64,000 bases of DNA. It comes from Muricea muricata (lineage: Eukaryota > Cnidaria > Anthozoa > Malacalcyonacea > Plexauridae). Below, in pieces: positions 13,301 through 24,035 of the stretch. A model generated the notes under the pieces. The model saw only the letters and a list, made by a program, of their open reading frames with translations. It searched no databases and had not been told where the DNA came from. The stretch's first letter is position 1; each line of letters starts with the position of its first letter. Position numbers and translations under genes: made by a program. The stretch lies in contig OY979724.1 in assembly GCA_963855995.1 (NCBI GenBank), positions 2,700,858 to 2,764,857 of the forward strand, read 5' to 3'.

Positions 13301-14155
13301 TTTAATCAAAACCAAAATTCGACATGGCGCTAATTTTTTAAAATTTCCCCGTGCGTCGATATTTTTAGTCGACAATATCCAAACAATTACTCGTCGAATC
13401 AAAGCATTAAAGAGTCAAAAGATGACTTAATTTCAAGAAATAAATTTCACTTACCGTTTTCAGCAATCAAGGCTACACGGGTCAAGAAAAATCCAGTTTA
13501 ACTGCAGCATGTCGGCCATGTCCTCGTTCGAGTATGGAACTCACACGCATACCTTTCTCTGCGGCCGATCGTCGATAAAATGCATGTCATATTTAAGTAA
13601 AAATCCTCGTCATGGTACTAGCGTTGACTGCTATTCCACTGATGATCGACCTGAACCCTTTTATCAAGATCTCGAGTCATAACAATATGTGCTTGCACGG
13701 TTGGTTCAGCCTCGTGCAAACCACACTACTGTCGAACTTTGAAGATTTACTTCAAGAAAACAACGTAATGCATCTATATACGATTGAAGGACGTTGCCAT
13801 ATCGATGCTCTTCCAATTCAAATAAAAAATGTTTATAAATGACATAAACCTGCTTGCAAAAGCTACTGCATTCCGGGCATATTTGAAAATATAATAAATA
13901 ATTTGAAAATTTAGTTTTTATTCGACTGCCCGCGCTATTTTCGCACAGCGGCTGACAAATTTCCCAGCTGCTTTGAAAATGCTGATTGTCCGCCATCTTG
14001 GTACTCCAAATTCGTCATTCTGCTGGCTTCACTTGATGCCACTCTATGCGTGATCCAGTATTGTACAGATCAATGGTCTGTCCTCTAATAGATCACAGTT
14101 CTCGACCAATGAAAATCCAGTGTGAACTCTGATTATTGCTGCCTCCCCTCACACT
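10318..14155. other. long intergenic stretch without a recognised gene
   Basis: Strongly AT-rich. One minus frame from an ATG at 11103 to 10771 (110 codons) is open but matches nothing I know and is not called. CAGCTGGGAAATTTGT near 10850 recurs inverted near 13957 with nearby CAAGATGGCGG/CCGCCATCTTGG motifs, which could be ends of an old roughly 3.2 kb element. That is too weak to call. Nothing else is supported. Confidence 0.4.
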
Positions 14156-14986
14156 CATAGAGATTATAAAAGAATAGAGGCGGCATCCTGAATAAAATTC
14201 AGTCAAGCTCGCGGGACAAATTGAAGCTCGCTAATGGGGGGCAAATTCAAGACCCGGATGTAACATCTTACATCTATTGGCTGTGGATCGATTGTTCACA
14301 ACAACAGATTGAGAAAGCTGAGAAAAAACTTTTTCCGATTTTTTCGCACTAAGAGTTTTTTTAATAAAAACTAAGGCGAAAATGTTAAAGATTAGCGCGG
14401 GATTACCTTGAAAGGTTTGAATTTTGTGTTTTGAATACTGGATAAAATTGGGTATGTTTAATATTGAGTATTTGTTAGGGAAAATGCAATTTTTGTATTC
14501 GAAAAAACAGATGCGGAACACGCTTGAAAAGTCTTTAAAGTTTAAATAGATCGCAGTATTGTGGTTGTACACCTTGTTGCACCTCTAAAACAATTTTGAT
14601 AAATGCCTGAAGGCAAAAAAGTTCAATTTGTGTCCAGATGTGAGATATTTTGTCAGATATTTTGCAAACCCTCGCTGCAAAAAGCCGGTCAAAAACTGGT
14701 TGCTATGCGTTGCTAAGGAGAACCTAAGGTTAAAAAACTCTGATATTTACGCAAAAATCTGGCTGTCTGCACCTAAAATTACAAAAACTAGAAAGTAAAA
14801 ACATGTTTTCCTAGTATAGTCAGTATCTGTGTGCATACTGGTCATAAAAACAAGCAAAAATTGACAAAAACAGCATGTTTTTCGTCGCTGTACATTCGGG
14901 ACTTAAATTTGCCCCCCATTAGATTTGTTCAATTTGTCCCGCGATTCGTCCCCAGATGCCGCCTCTATTCTTTTATAATCTCTATG
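14156..14986. mobile_element. TIR element, about 830 bp, non-autonomous
   Basis: Ends are long inverted repeats: AGATTATAAAAGAATAGAGG from 14161 and the complement CCTCTATTCTTTTATAATCT ending near 14982. Further inside, GGGACAAATTGAA and TAATGGGGGGCAAAT pair with TTCAATTTGTCCC and ATTTGCCCCCCATTA. The interior is A/T-rich and has no transposase. Confidence 0.8.
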
Positions 14987-16570
14987 CTCACCAGTGATGC
15001 TCACACTATTCTTGACGTCACTGCATTTTCGTGCCCATTCCCCCAGTCTTCACGCGATCTATGTAGTGTCGAAATCTCGATATCCGGGGGATAATTAGCT
15101 TCAGGTTGCTTTGTAAAGTGAGGGGGCAGGTCCAACAAGATTTTGTATTGCTCATGCAAGACTCCTTCCATGTGCTCTGTGTTCAAAAGTACAAATATTT
15201 ATAGAAATCAAGCAAGTATGGCCTTATTTATTTCTTCTAATATACATCAAGGCGATGAAATTTTTAGTGTTCAGTCTAGAGGAAAGCAATGTGCTTTGAA
15301 AGCAATGAGTCTGTCGGCACTTTCTTTTGGTTTTATAGTTTTGCTTTTCTGACCGACAACTCATACTATTTTAACCTGCTGGATAGAAATATATTTCTAT
15401 GTCAAGAAAAATGGTTGTTACAAAATAATTGGGATATACTACATCATGTTTGTGTAATGGAATGGAATCAGCTGGATTAATACATTGTACAGCACCGAAT
15501 GTAATGGGATGAAAGCTGTTATCTTAATAATTACAAGCTTCTAATATGCCAGATATCAAGGACAGAAAGATGTAATGAGTTGGTTTACTTTGAACATATG
15601 TGTTGTGACAATTGATTGGATATACAAACAAACAAATACTGCTGCAGGTCATCCTTCTTACCATGCAGTCCTAGAATGGAACAATGTGCTAAGACCACAT
15701 AGCTCAGTAGAGAACTTTAGGTTCTATGTCTAGAGTATGATAACCCACTACCATTGACTGATGAATGTCATATTACTGACCCTGTGCTTAAATATCCTCA
15801 ACTGGAGTTTTTGTTTCAATGCATTTACATATTGGTGACACAATCATCTACCAAGTATTTGGAAAATCACTTAAAAGGAGAGAATATGTGAACAATCTGA
15901 TTGTATCACAAAGATCTTAAAACACTGGCTCTTCCTAAGTGCTGTACTGTGCATTTCATTCAAGACACTTTGACAGCTCTCAAACGTACACTGATTTCTA
16001 TTGGCATTTAATGTCACTTAAATATTGGCCCCAAGCATTACACATACTGTATGATGGATATATACATATGAATAGGATACTTCCAAGAAATTATTTTGTA
16101 TATAATTTAAATATTTTGAAACAGAATAATTTCTACCATAGTTTACATACACACTGTGTGTATCAAATTTCAAATATTCTGTTTGAGAGTATTCCCAGAA
16201 TTTTGTCCCCAAAATTTGATAAATATAAACATACTGGACATAAACATGTATCCAACACCTGCAACCAATTAATTTTCAACGACAGAAGCCCAATGCTCAT
16301 TGGCTAAAACATTGATGTTTGAGATGTAAACGCTGCAACTTTGCATCTAATTAAAACATGTTTTGAAATTGGCAAAAATCGGCATACACGCTTAGCTGAT
16401 AACGACTGTAGGGAATTTATTATGGCCTGCGATCAGTGAACTCTATATTAGAGTACACTGCCTGCGATCACTGAGTACCTGTGATTAGTGTTTCCAATTA
16501 CTGAATACTAAATTTCCTTTTGCAAAATTCCTGCATATTGCAAATAACAAATACTGCCCTGCTGAATTTA
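14987..16570. other. intergenic, nothing recognised
   Basis: AT-rich non-coding DNA. A tRNA-like TAGCTCAGTAGAG string near 15699 has no partner B box and no cloverleaf. No supported feature. Confidence 0.45.
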
Positions 16571-16578
16571 CCATTCAC

Positions 16579-16893
16579 CATGACCACAGAATAAAGACAC
16601 ACAGAAGGTCGACTTTTCTGTTTTTCCTATGATTTTCCTGTGATTTTCCTATAATTTAGGCATAACCGTAATTTTGTCATCAAATTGCTGACAACATGGG
16701 CCTAGCCAGTGTGCATTTAAGAGGCATTTCCCCCTGGAAATATTCAAAATGGCAAAAGTTTGGGGGTAATGCCTCTCAAATGCACACTGGCTAGGCCTAT
16801 GGCGTCAGAAATTTGATGATGAATCATGTCGTGGCAGCGGTTACGCGTTTGTGGCTAAGTCGACCATCTGTGTGTCTTTATTCTGTGCCATGG
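16579..16893. mobile_element. hAT-like palindromic MITE with 8-bp duplication
   Basis: 315 bp flanked by CCATTCAC at 16571-16578 and 16894-16901, an exact 8-bp repeat. The arms share CACAGAATAAAGACACACAG and its complement. An inner palindrome is built on GGGCCTAGCCAGTGTGCATT and its complement. The 8-bp duplication favours hAT; the arms are imperfect at the very tips. Confidence 0.75.
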
Positions 16894-16901
16894 CCATTCA
16901 C

Positions 16902-17589
16902 AATAAATTAATGTAAACACATATGGCTATGGGTCTCACAACGATAATATTAATTTCAATGCCCCAACGCATAAATTTTATCCAACATGAGAATTCCATT
17001 TGTTTCAAGTTTCGAGGCAGCACTTTCCTTGCGATAGTAACTCCTAGTTATACTGTATAATTATGCGATAGAAAATGTTTCGATACGTTGTGTTGCCATC
17101 TACGAAGGTGTAACCTTCTACGACGTATACCAATAAAATTTGTAGTTTACTTTTTACAAACTCCGTTTGTCAGCAATTTTTATAAGCTCGGTATAATACA
17201 TAGCCCTCTATAAGACCAGCGAACGGCTTTTTAATCTGGTCGCTTGTTTACTTTGTTACGAGATTCAACTCTACAAGGCAAGGGTCTACTAGTGGTAGGG
17301 ATACTAGTTCCTGTGTTCCCTTCAAAATTTTCCCTTTGTTTTCTTGCTAAATTCAACCATATTTCATTTTTTTACCTTGTTTCTGTGTCCCCACTGTAAA
17401 ATTTGTAGTGTTTACCTGTAGCGTCGTATTTGAATTTCAAATTTCTTTCTGGCTTTTAACGTAGGACTGACACGTAGCTAGTACGTCACACGCCAACGGC
17501 AACGCGCTATTCCGGTATCGATTACCTAGACCGAAGGACTTATCGCACATCGATTATTTGGAAACGAGAAAGTAAGTTTTTAATAATTA
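16902..17589. other. intergenic, nothing recognised
   Basis: Non-coding. A locally more GC-rich patch at 17460-17575 ends in GAAAGTAAGT, which looks like a 5' splice site, but no exon can be built from it. Confidence 0.35.
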
Positions 17590-17773
17590 ACAAGTGCATG
17601 TTTATAATGCTCTCTCGTTAAATTCATCTATTGTAATTCATATTTTGGTTTTCATTCGTATTTTAATTTTTCACTAAGATAGAGCGTTCTTAATTGTTGC
17701 ATAACTTGCTGCATGTCTGAGACATGAATATATGAATTTAACGAGACTCTCAGCATTATAAACATGCACTTGT
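17590..17773. mobile_element. small palindromic MITE
   Basis: 184 bp. ACAAGTGCATGTTTATAATG at the left is answered by CATTATAAACATGCACTTGT at the right; inner arms TCGTTAAATTCAT and ATGAATTTAACGA also pair. No coding sequence. Confidence 0.75.
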
Positions 17774-18694
17774 GATGTCTGGTTGTGCTCTGTGTCCGTA
17801 ATGCGCGGTGTGGAAAATTTTTTGTGATACCGTGACCTTCTTAAGTCGGTCGATAGCGCTTTACCGCTTTCAAATGTTCGACCGCTCTTAGTTGCAGTCG
17901 CGGTATAGAAGCGTTCCGAAAATATTTGACCAATTCGTTTGCTAAAGTTTAGGGGTTTCTCTGAAATCCAAATTCTTTATCTTGATACTACGATGGCCGT
18001 GACCGTGATTTCCTTTTAAAATCAAAATCATATCTGAACAAAGTACAAACGAATTTTAAAGTGCAGCTGAGTTGCTGTTGCGGATGGTCATCGATGGTCA
18101 ATATGAGTTACCGTTTCTTACAAATCCACGACCTTTACGACACGAGCTAAAGCGGTATCACGAAGCAAAGAAACCGAAAGCAAAACAAAGTTCCGCGGAC
18201 AAATTTACAAAATTTCCAAACAAAATATCACACAAAATATTGTTCAGTTTCGTATTCAGTTGACCACCTGCTGCTTAGGGATTTCCCCAATCTTGTGTCT
18301 GTCTGAAAATATATGTCAAGGTTAAGGGAAATACAGTCTGAATTTCCCCGTGATTTTACTAGCATACAAATTTACATTACGTCAATAAAAAACACAACCT
18401 CATTACGGATACATGTTCGCATTGAAGTGATCTGCGTCATTGTATTTGACTATTTGTAGAAAGAAGCTGTACTTACTGAAATATAATTTATAATTGGATC
18501 AAAGACAAAACCAAAATAAAAGTCAGTTTCATGATTAACGAGTGTTTACGCATTCACTATTAAAGCCGTCTTGTACGTTTCCATGTCGATACATCAATTT
18601 CTTCTGCGTTTCCAATACGTCAGGAATAAAATAACAACATTGTCATTGTGTAAAGTTGTTTTTGTATTGCGTGGTAATTAAATTCTTTTTAGTA
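17774..18694. other. intergenic with one doubtful exon-like frame
   Basis: An open frame at about 18062-18263 follows TGCAG (a possible 3' splice site) and has fairly coding-like codons (a Lys-rich tail), but no family match and no partner exon. I do not call it a gene. The rest is unremarkable. Confidence 0.35.
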
Positions 18695-18982
18695 GAATCA
18701 TACTAGTATTCTATTGCAAATGCTGTAATTTGATTGGTTACTCTACTCGCTATCTATTCCTCGATAGATAGCGAGTAGCGAAACAATCATCTTCCTACAG
18801 AGATTTCTTTTAAAAAACTGTTAAAAATCAAATTTTTTGTTGAATATTCCATGTTTGATCTCTGATTCTACCAAAACAACTAGATTACTCGCTCTCGATT
18901 TCTATGCGGTGATAGTTGATTCGGGCTTCGCCCTCATCAACTATCACCGCATAGAAATCTCGAGCTCGTAATCTAATTGTTA
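18695..18982. repeat. dispersed hairpin repeat, copy A
   Basis: Matches 51435-51690 over most of its length. It contains the strong hairpin CTCGCTATCTATTCCTCGATAGATAGCGAG-type stem at about 18748-18777, and a second long hairpin whose arms are GATTTCTATGCGGTGATAGT and ACTATCACCGCATAGAAATC around GGGCTTCGCCC. Non-coding; probably a non-autonomous transposon. Confidence 0.75.
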
Positions 18983-19142
18983 AATAGAGTTTGTAAAATA
19001 TGTGTTAGCATTATATGTTATTATACAAATATTTACCTCACCATAGAAAAATTCTGGCTTTGGTGAGTTTGGTTAGTAAAGCGAGCAATGTACGTTTCAG
19101 TGTCGTACCTAAACCGCTGGGCGCTCCACATGTCTTTTAAAA

Positions 19143-19174
19143 GCGATCAGGTGCAATTAAAATTGCAACTGATC
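19143..19174. repeat. short hairpin
   Basis: GCGATCAGGTGCAATT pairs with AATTGCAACTGATCGC with one mismatch and almost no loop. It sits just before a triplicated GATAAAT/GATAAATGATA run. Function unknown. Confidence 0.5.
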
Positions 19175-19263
19175 GCTGTAATATAAATGATAAATGATAA
19201 ATGATAGTGTGATAGACCAGCTATAGTGCAGAGGACAGAGGTGATTCGAAGCTCCGCAAAATA

Positions 19264-20116
19264 ATGTCTGAAAATTGCTCAAGTTACTCGTTTTATGATC
19301 TATTTGTTGTGAATAAAAACAGACTAATATGGCAAGGCAACCGTTCTCAGCTAAAGACGTTTGTTGGAACCCAAGTGAATCAAGCAAGTGCTGACAAAGC
19401 GACATAGCGATCGCCAAGCGGTGGCACATGGTGTTTAAAAGGCAATAATGATTTGTCAGTTACTTGGCACAGCAAAAGCAAGACGATCGCATTCGATGGG
19501 AAAGCGGCAGATGAAATTAAAAAACGAATTTACGAGGCAATAAATTCCAGATATAACGCTTCCTCGCCTTCGGTACAGAATACAAATAATTTACTGACTA
19601 TAGCGACCAGAATCTATTGATTGCCGAAGAGGACAAACAAGATTGTGGTGCCTGTCATAAACTTTCGATTGAAATAGCTGAAGTTAAACAGAATTAGCTA
19701 TGCTTTTTGCACTGGTGGATAAGTAATGACCCAGATGTATTGTGGTTTAAATTTGTCTTTAACAGAGTAGCAGACAATCAGACATACATGTTCCTCTAAG
19801 ATCTAGAAAAGTTAGGAACAAATATACTCCTAGTGGTTAAATGATTATATTAGAAAACAAATAAATTATCGGGATTATTTGAGAAAGAAAGCAGTTAAAA
19901 CCAAATCTACATATTTTCATAATGTATATAAAAAAGCTAGAAAAAAATCATCAAGAATTCTAGCAAAAATACTTTCAAAATTATATTGACGGTAACAGAG
20001 GAAATCCCAAAAAAATGTGGGATGGCACAAATCAATTCCTGGGCAAGGAATCTAAAACAACTCATATTACGTCGTTGAATGTTGGTAATTCAAATGTCAC
20101 TAACAAGACGAATACA
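19264..20116 (+). pseudogene. LINE remnant: ORF1 and 5' part of ORF2
   Basis: Degraded non-LTR retrotransposon. From the ATG at 19264 the frame encodes an ORF1-like stretch (FYDLFVVNKNRLIWQGN, then after a TAG, PSGGTWCL and LSVTWHSKSKTIAFDG). This is the style of LINE ORF1 proteins I know from invertebrates, but that match is from memory. From about 19790, across frameshifts, NDYIRKQINYRDYLRKKAV and NPKKMWDG are typical of the linker between endonuclease and reverse transcriptase. The endonuclease region itself appears deleted. The frame is then broken by the foldback element at 20117; the reverse transcriptase resumes at 22183. Confidence 0.65.
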
Positions 20117-22182
20117 CAGTGCGAACTATGGTATTAGTTTTATAAGATATTTATGCCGTACGTATTCAAAATAAGCATTGTTATTCATCAAAACTTACGA
20201 ACATCAAAACAAAGTTGTGAGAAGATCCTGGCGATGTTGATATTTGATGTTAGTCACATGACTGAAAAAGTATGGCGCTGTTCCATATTTCAGGTGGACC
20301 ACGCTATTAGTTTTAAAGGGAAATGGCAACAAAAAATTTTATTGTCTCATTTGAAAGAGACTCTAAAACAATAAATAGAAGTCTATTGCAAAATTTTTAT
20401 ATCTGTTTTACTTCGGGAGATATTCTCACCTGAATCAACGAACTGTCCGCCATCTTGGATTAATTTTTCACCTCATTAACAATGTTTTGGTGACGTCACA
20501 ACAGGGATAAGCCTGTCGAAAATCCTCCTAAATACCTACCAACAATCAAATATTGTTTGAAATCTTCTCAGTCCGTGCTGAAATCCGAAACACTTGCCGT
20601 ACATGTGGTTATGAGAGCATATTAACTATTGTGTCGTAAGAAAAAAAAATTGCGTGACCCCAGTTGTGACGTATCCTGCATATCCACAAATATCCAAGAT
20701 GGCGGACAACTAAAGATTTCAAGTTAAAATATCTCACCAAATACGGCAGATATAAAAATTCTGTAATAGACTTCTATATATTGTTTTGGAGTCTCTTTCA
20801 GATTAGACGATAAAACATTTTGTTGCCATTTCCCTTTAAAAATATGGTAACACGATAGGACGTCGTTTTTAACTTAATTGGAAGTGGAAACGACATTCTT
20901 TAACCAAAAACAGCATAGGTAACAACAAGAGAATGTTTTAGTTAGAAAATAAACGAACTTGGTGTCATAGTTTAAGGATTTTTCAAAGATTACGTGGAAC
21001 GGTGGATAAGAATGGGAGGTATTAGGCGTTTGAAGGAGAACTGTTCGTAAATTATCATGATCAACGTCTGTCAACATTTTGAGAAAGCTTGCTTTGCCAT
21101 ATATCTTCAAAACTAGCAAGGATGGATTCCTGGTAAGCAATAATGATCCTAAAAATATATCGTAACTACTGTCATGGAAGAAACTGGATTAAGCGAAAAG
21201 TGCATGAAAGCACAAGTCGAGACAGACGAGACAGACAAGTCGAGATCAACATGATAATGCCCTAATGCTGGGAAAAGGAACTTCTGATAAAAAGTTTTAG
21301 GTACCTGCCAAAGAAGTGGTAGAACGATCATTTAGATCCGTATTATTAGCAACCAACATGTCTTCATATGTGCCTAAATGTGCAAAAGAGACCTCTGATC
21401 CCTATTTCCGCTGTTCCCAGCAGAATTCGTTTACTTTACCACTTTTTTGTTGACTCCTTAGCCTCGCCCGTCACATACCATCATTGAATATCAATAATCT
21501 AACCCATGCATGCATTTTCCAAGCTTTATCATGCTGACTTCGTCTACCCATCAAAAGGACAAACTTCTGTTGTACTCTCAAGCATTTTTTTGCCCCAATC
21601 GAGTTCCAAACGTTTATTCCACGACACCAGTGGAGGTACTTTTAGAATTATTATTGCTTACCAAGAATCCATCATTGCTAGTTTTGAAGATATATGGCAA
21701 AGCAAACTTTCTCAAAATGTTGATAGACGTTGATCATGATAATTTACGAACAGTTCTCCTTCAAACGCCTAAACCTCCCATTCTTATCCATTTTAGAAAT
21801 CCAGAATCTCTCTTTTCCACCGTTTCACGTAATCTTTGAAAAATCCTTCAACTATGACATCAAGTTCGTTTATTTTCTAACTAAAACATTCTCTTGTTGT
21901 TACCTATGCTGTTTTTGGTTAAAGAATGTCGTTTCCACTTCCAATTAAGTTAAAAACGACGTCCTATCGTGTTATCATATTTTTAAAACTAATAGCGTGG
22001 CCTACCTCAAATATGGAACAGCGCCATATTTTTTCAGTCATGTGACTAACATCAAATATCAACATCGCCAGGATCTTCTCACAACTTTGTTATGATGTTC
22101 GTAAGTTTTAATGAATAGCACTGCTCGTTTTGAATACGTACGGCATAAATATCTTATAAAACTAATACTATGGTTCGCACTG
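20117..22182. mobile_element. foldback/TIR element inserted in the LINE
   Basis: About 2.07 kb with arms of some 500 bp. It starts CAGTGCGAACTATGGTATTAG-like and ends with the complement CTAATACTATGGTTCGCACTG. The arms carry matching TTATGCCGTACGTATTC, GGAAGTGGAAACGACATTC and GCAAAGCTTGCTTT-type blocks in opposite orientation. The right end is followed by TA and the left has TACA, so a TA-target Tc1/mariner-type origin is possible but not proven. The spacer 21150-21640 has no transposase. A nested MITE occupies 20317-20836 of the left arm. Confidence 0.8.
20317..20836. mobile_element. nested MITE with TTAA target duplication
   Basis: 520 bp with termini AGGGAAATGGCAACAAAA and complement TTTTGTTGCCATTTCCCT; arms exceed 90 bp and share GTCCGCCATCTTGGAT. 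TTAA flanks both sides (20313-20316 and 20837-20840). The opposite arm of the host foldback element shows the uninterrupted site, confirming the insertion boundaries. TTAA duplication fits piggyBac-type mobilisation, although a 6-bp TTTAAA duplication fits equally well. Confidence 0.85.
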
Positions 22183-23120
22183 TAGCAGAATCCATGAAAG
22201 AGTATTTTACTAGTATAGGACCTGATCTTGCCGCAAAAGTCCCTGTAACAGATATTGAACTTGAGTCGTATGTTGACAGCTCTGAAAGTGTCTTCGTCTT
22301 TAAAAGTATTAATATCCATGAAGTTTATAATGCCTTAAACAATTTAAAAGCGCCAAAATCTCTAGGTCCGGATAGAATTCCAGCCAGGCTACTAAAAGAT
22401 TCTTGCTTTAGTATTGCGCCTTTTCTAACTCAAATTTTCCATGCTTCTCTAGCATCAAGTGTTTTTCCACAAGACTGGAAAATTGCCCGTGTTTCCCCTA
22501 TTTATAAAGCGGGTGATAAGCGAGATCGTGGTAACTCCCGAGCAATATCGGTGTTATCAACTGTTGCTGGATTATTTGAAAAAATTATTTATCTACAACT
22601 AAATGAATATTTGATTGAAAATAATATCATTTCTGTTCATCAGTCTGGCTTTAGAAAGGCCAATCTACAGGTACACGATTATTAAGTACGACCAATTCAT
22701 GGCTTATCAACATGGACTCGGGTTTGATAAATGGAGTTGTTTTTCTTGGTCCGTGCAAGGCTTTTGATACGATCGATCATGAAATTTTAATGAATAAATT
22801 ATATTTACACGGTGTCAAGGGCCCTGCATTGAGATGGTTTAATAAATCATATCTGACGAACCGAGAGCAAGTCTGTAAAATTGAGAATATAATATCGACA
22901 CCAAAGAATATCAAATGTGGCGTTCCATAAGGATCAAATCTTGGGCCTCTCCTGTTTTTATTATACACAAACGATCTTCCGAATTGCTTGCTCAACTCTG
23001 TACCAGCTATGTTTGCTGATGACACAAATGTAACTATTTCTGCCAAAAATGCTGAGGATTTAGAAGAAAAATTGAATAATGGACTAAATAATGTGCATAA
23101 TTGGCTTTCGGATCTAGGGT
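22183..23120 (+). pseudogene. LINE reverse transcriptase, degraded
   Basis: Continuation of the LINE broken at 20117. The open part 22185-22685 encodes NNLKAPKSLGPDRIPARLLK, the conserved N-terminal RT block, and FPQDWKIARVSPIYKAGD. A frameshift at about 22675-22685 leads to FLGPCKAFDTIDHEILM (motif A, normally DLSKAFD; the aspartate is replaced). A TAA interrupts the VPQGS block at 22927-22929, and AMFADDTNV (catalytic F-A-D-D) lies near 23010-23036. The sequence ends abruptly near 23120. The block order is that of CR1/L2/Jockey-like non-LTR elements. Not functional. Confidence 0.85.
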
Positions 23121-23483
23121 ATGTCCGATCAGTCGCCTGACTGACGTGTTTTTTTGCAAAGAAATAATAACTTTTTATTTCGAAATTAGAATAATTTATG
23201 TGATTATAATATGAATTTCATATCGTCCAGTTATGTGTTACGTGCTTCGTTTTGAGAAAGCGACATGCTTATCGAGAGCAGCGGTGAAACACCAGATGAC
23301 TCGCGCCACGCACTGCCGTAGAATTAACATCAAAGCGCCGAGGACGAGGCTGGTGAAACACCAGAATCTCGCCGAATCGGGTGACCGACTCAGTCTCGAA
23401 TCTGCTCATTTGATTGGTTTGCCAATTAGACAATCTAGACTGAGTTGGACTGATCTGTGGGGTGGTCTGACTTATTTGTAGTC
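23121..23483. other. intergenic, locally CpG-rich
   Basis: Between the LINE break and the next MITE. A CpG-rich patch lies at 23260-23400. No supported coding sequence. Confidence 0.4.
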
Positions 23484-23491
23484 TATATCAG

Positions 23492-23694
23492 CAGTGGCGG
23501 ATCTAGCGTAAATCAAAATAAATTACCACAGCTCATTCTAGGATATATTTACATTTTAAAATACCTTCAAAGCAACTTCATTGGTTAGATTTTATTCTTT
23601 TAAAATTCATAACCTATGACATTGTTATAAAGTTATTTTGAATTTAAAATTGAGCTGCTATAATTTATTTTGACTTACCCTGGATCCGCCACTG
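23492..23694. mobile_element. hAT-like MITE with perfect 8-bp duplication
   Basis: 203 bp. Termini are CAGTGGCGGATCTAGCGTAA and TTACCCTGGATCCGCCACTG. TATATCAG flanks both sides exactly (23484-23491 and 23695-23702). The whole element is nearly palindromic (AAATAAATTA...TAATTTATTT; GAGCTG region). The perfect duplication suggests a fairly recent insertion. Its CAGTGGCG ends resemble the MITE at 3251-3402. Confidence 0.9.
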
Positions 23695-23702
23695 TATATC
23701 AG

Positions 23703-24014
23703 TCCATATATTTTGTTATGATTGGTCAGTTTGAAAATATTGACTATTTCTACGAATTTGAATTTTGAAATTACTCAGATTAGCGATACTAAATTTTTTC
23801 GAGCTGTTACAAACTCAGATTACCTGTTAAGAGATTTTTAAGAAGAGGGATTTATTGCATAAATAGTTGAAACAATAAATTGTTTTTCTTCGCGAGTCTC
23901 AAATGAATTTTTTGCAGATGAGAACTAAGTTGTTTCATGTTTGCAATCCAGCTTGCGACCGAACATTTTAGGGAAGTAATGATTTTAGTCTTCACAATAT
24001 TTTTCCCCTTTCTT
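23703..24014. other. upstream flank of TRAF gene 2
   Basis: AT-rich. It ends in a pyrimidine-rich tract with AG at 24015-24016, the same 3' splice site position (19 bases before ATG) as in gene 1, so part of it is probably intron. Confidence 0.5.
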
Positions 24015-24035
24015 AGTTGAAGCATTCTCGCAATC

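Noticed and set aside
10850-13990. Possible 3.2 kb transposon with CAGCTGGGAAATTTGT ends
   Set aside because: Only a short inverted match with no target duplication; it could be two unrelated MITE fragments.
15698-15712. TAGCTCAGTAGAG, resembling a tRNA D-arm/A box
   Set aside because: No GGTTCGA-type B box and no acceptor stem at the right distance; no cloverleaf can be drawn.
18072-18263. Lys-rich frame following a possible splice acceptor
   Set aside because: Coding-like but without a partner exon or domain, and the first ATG lies inside the frame; left as a note only.
22632-22650. Minus-strand CTGATGAACAGAAA, hammerhead-like
   Set aside because: Only three bases lie between the core halves; no stem II, and it is part of a reverse transcriptase.
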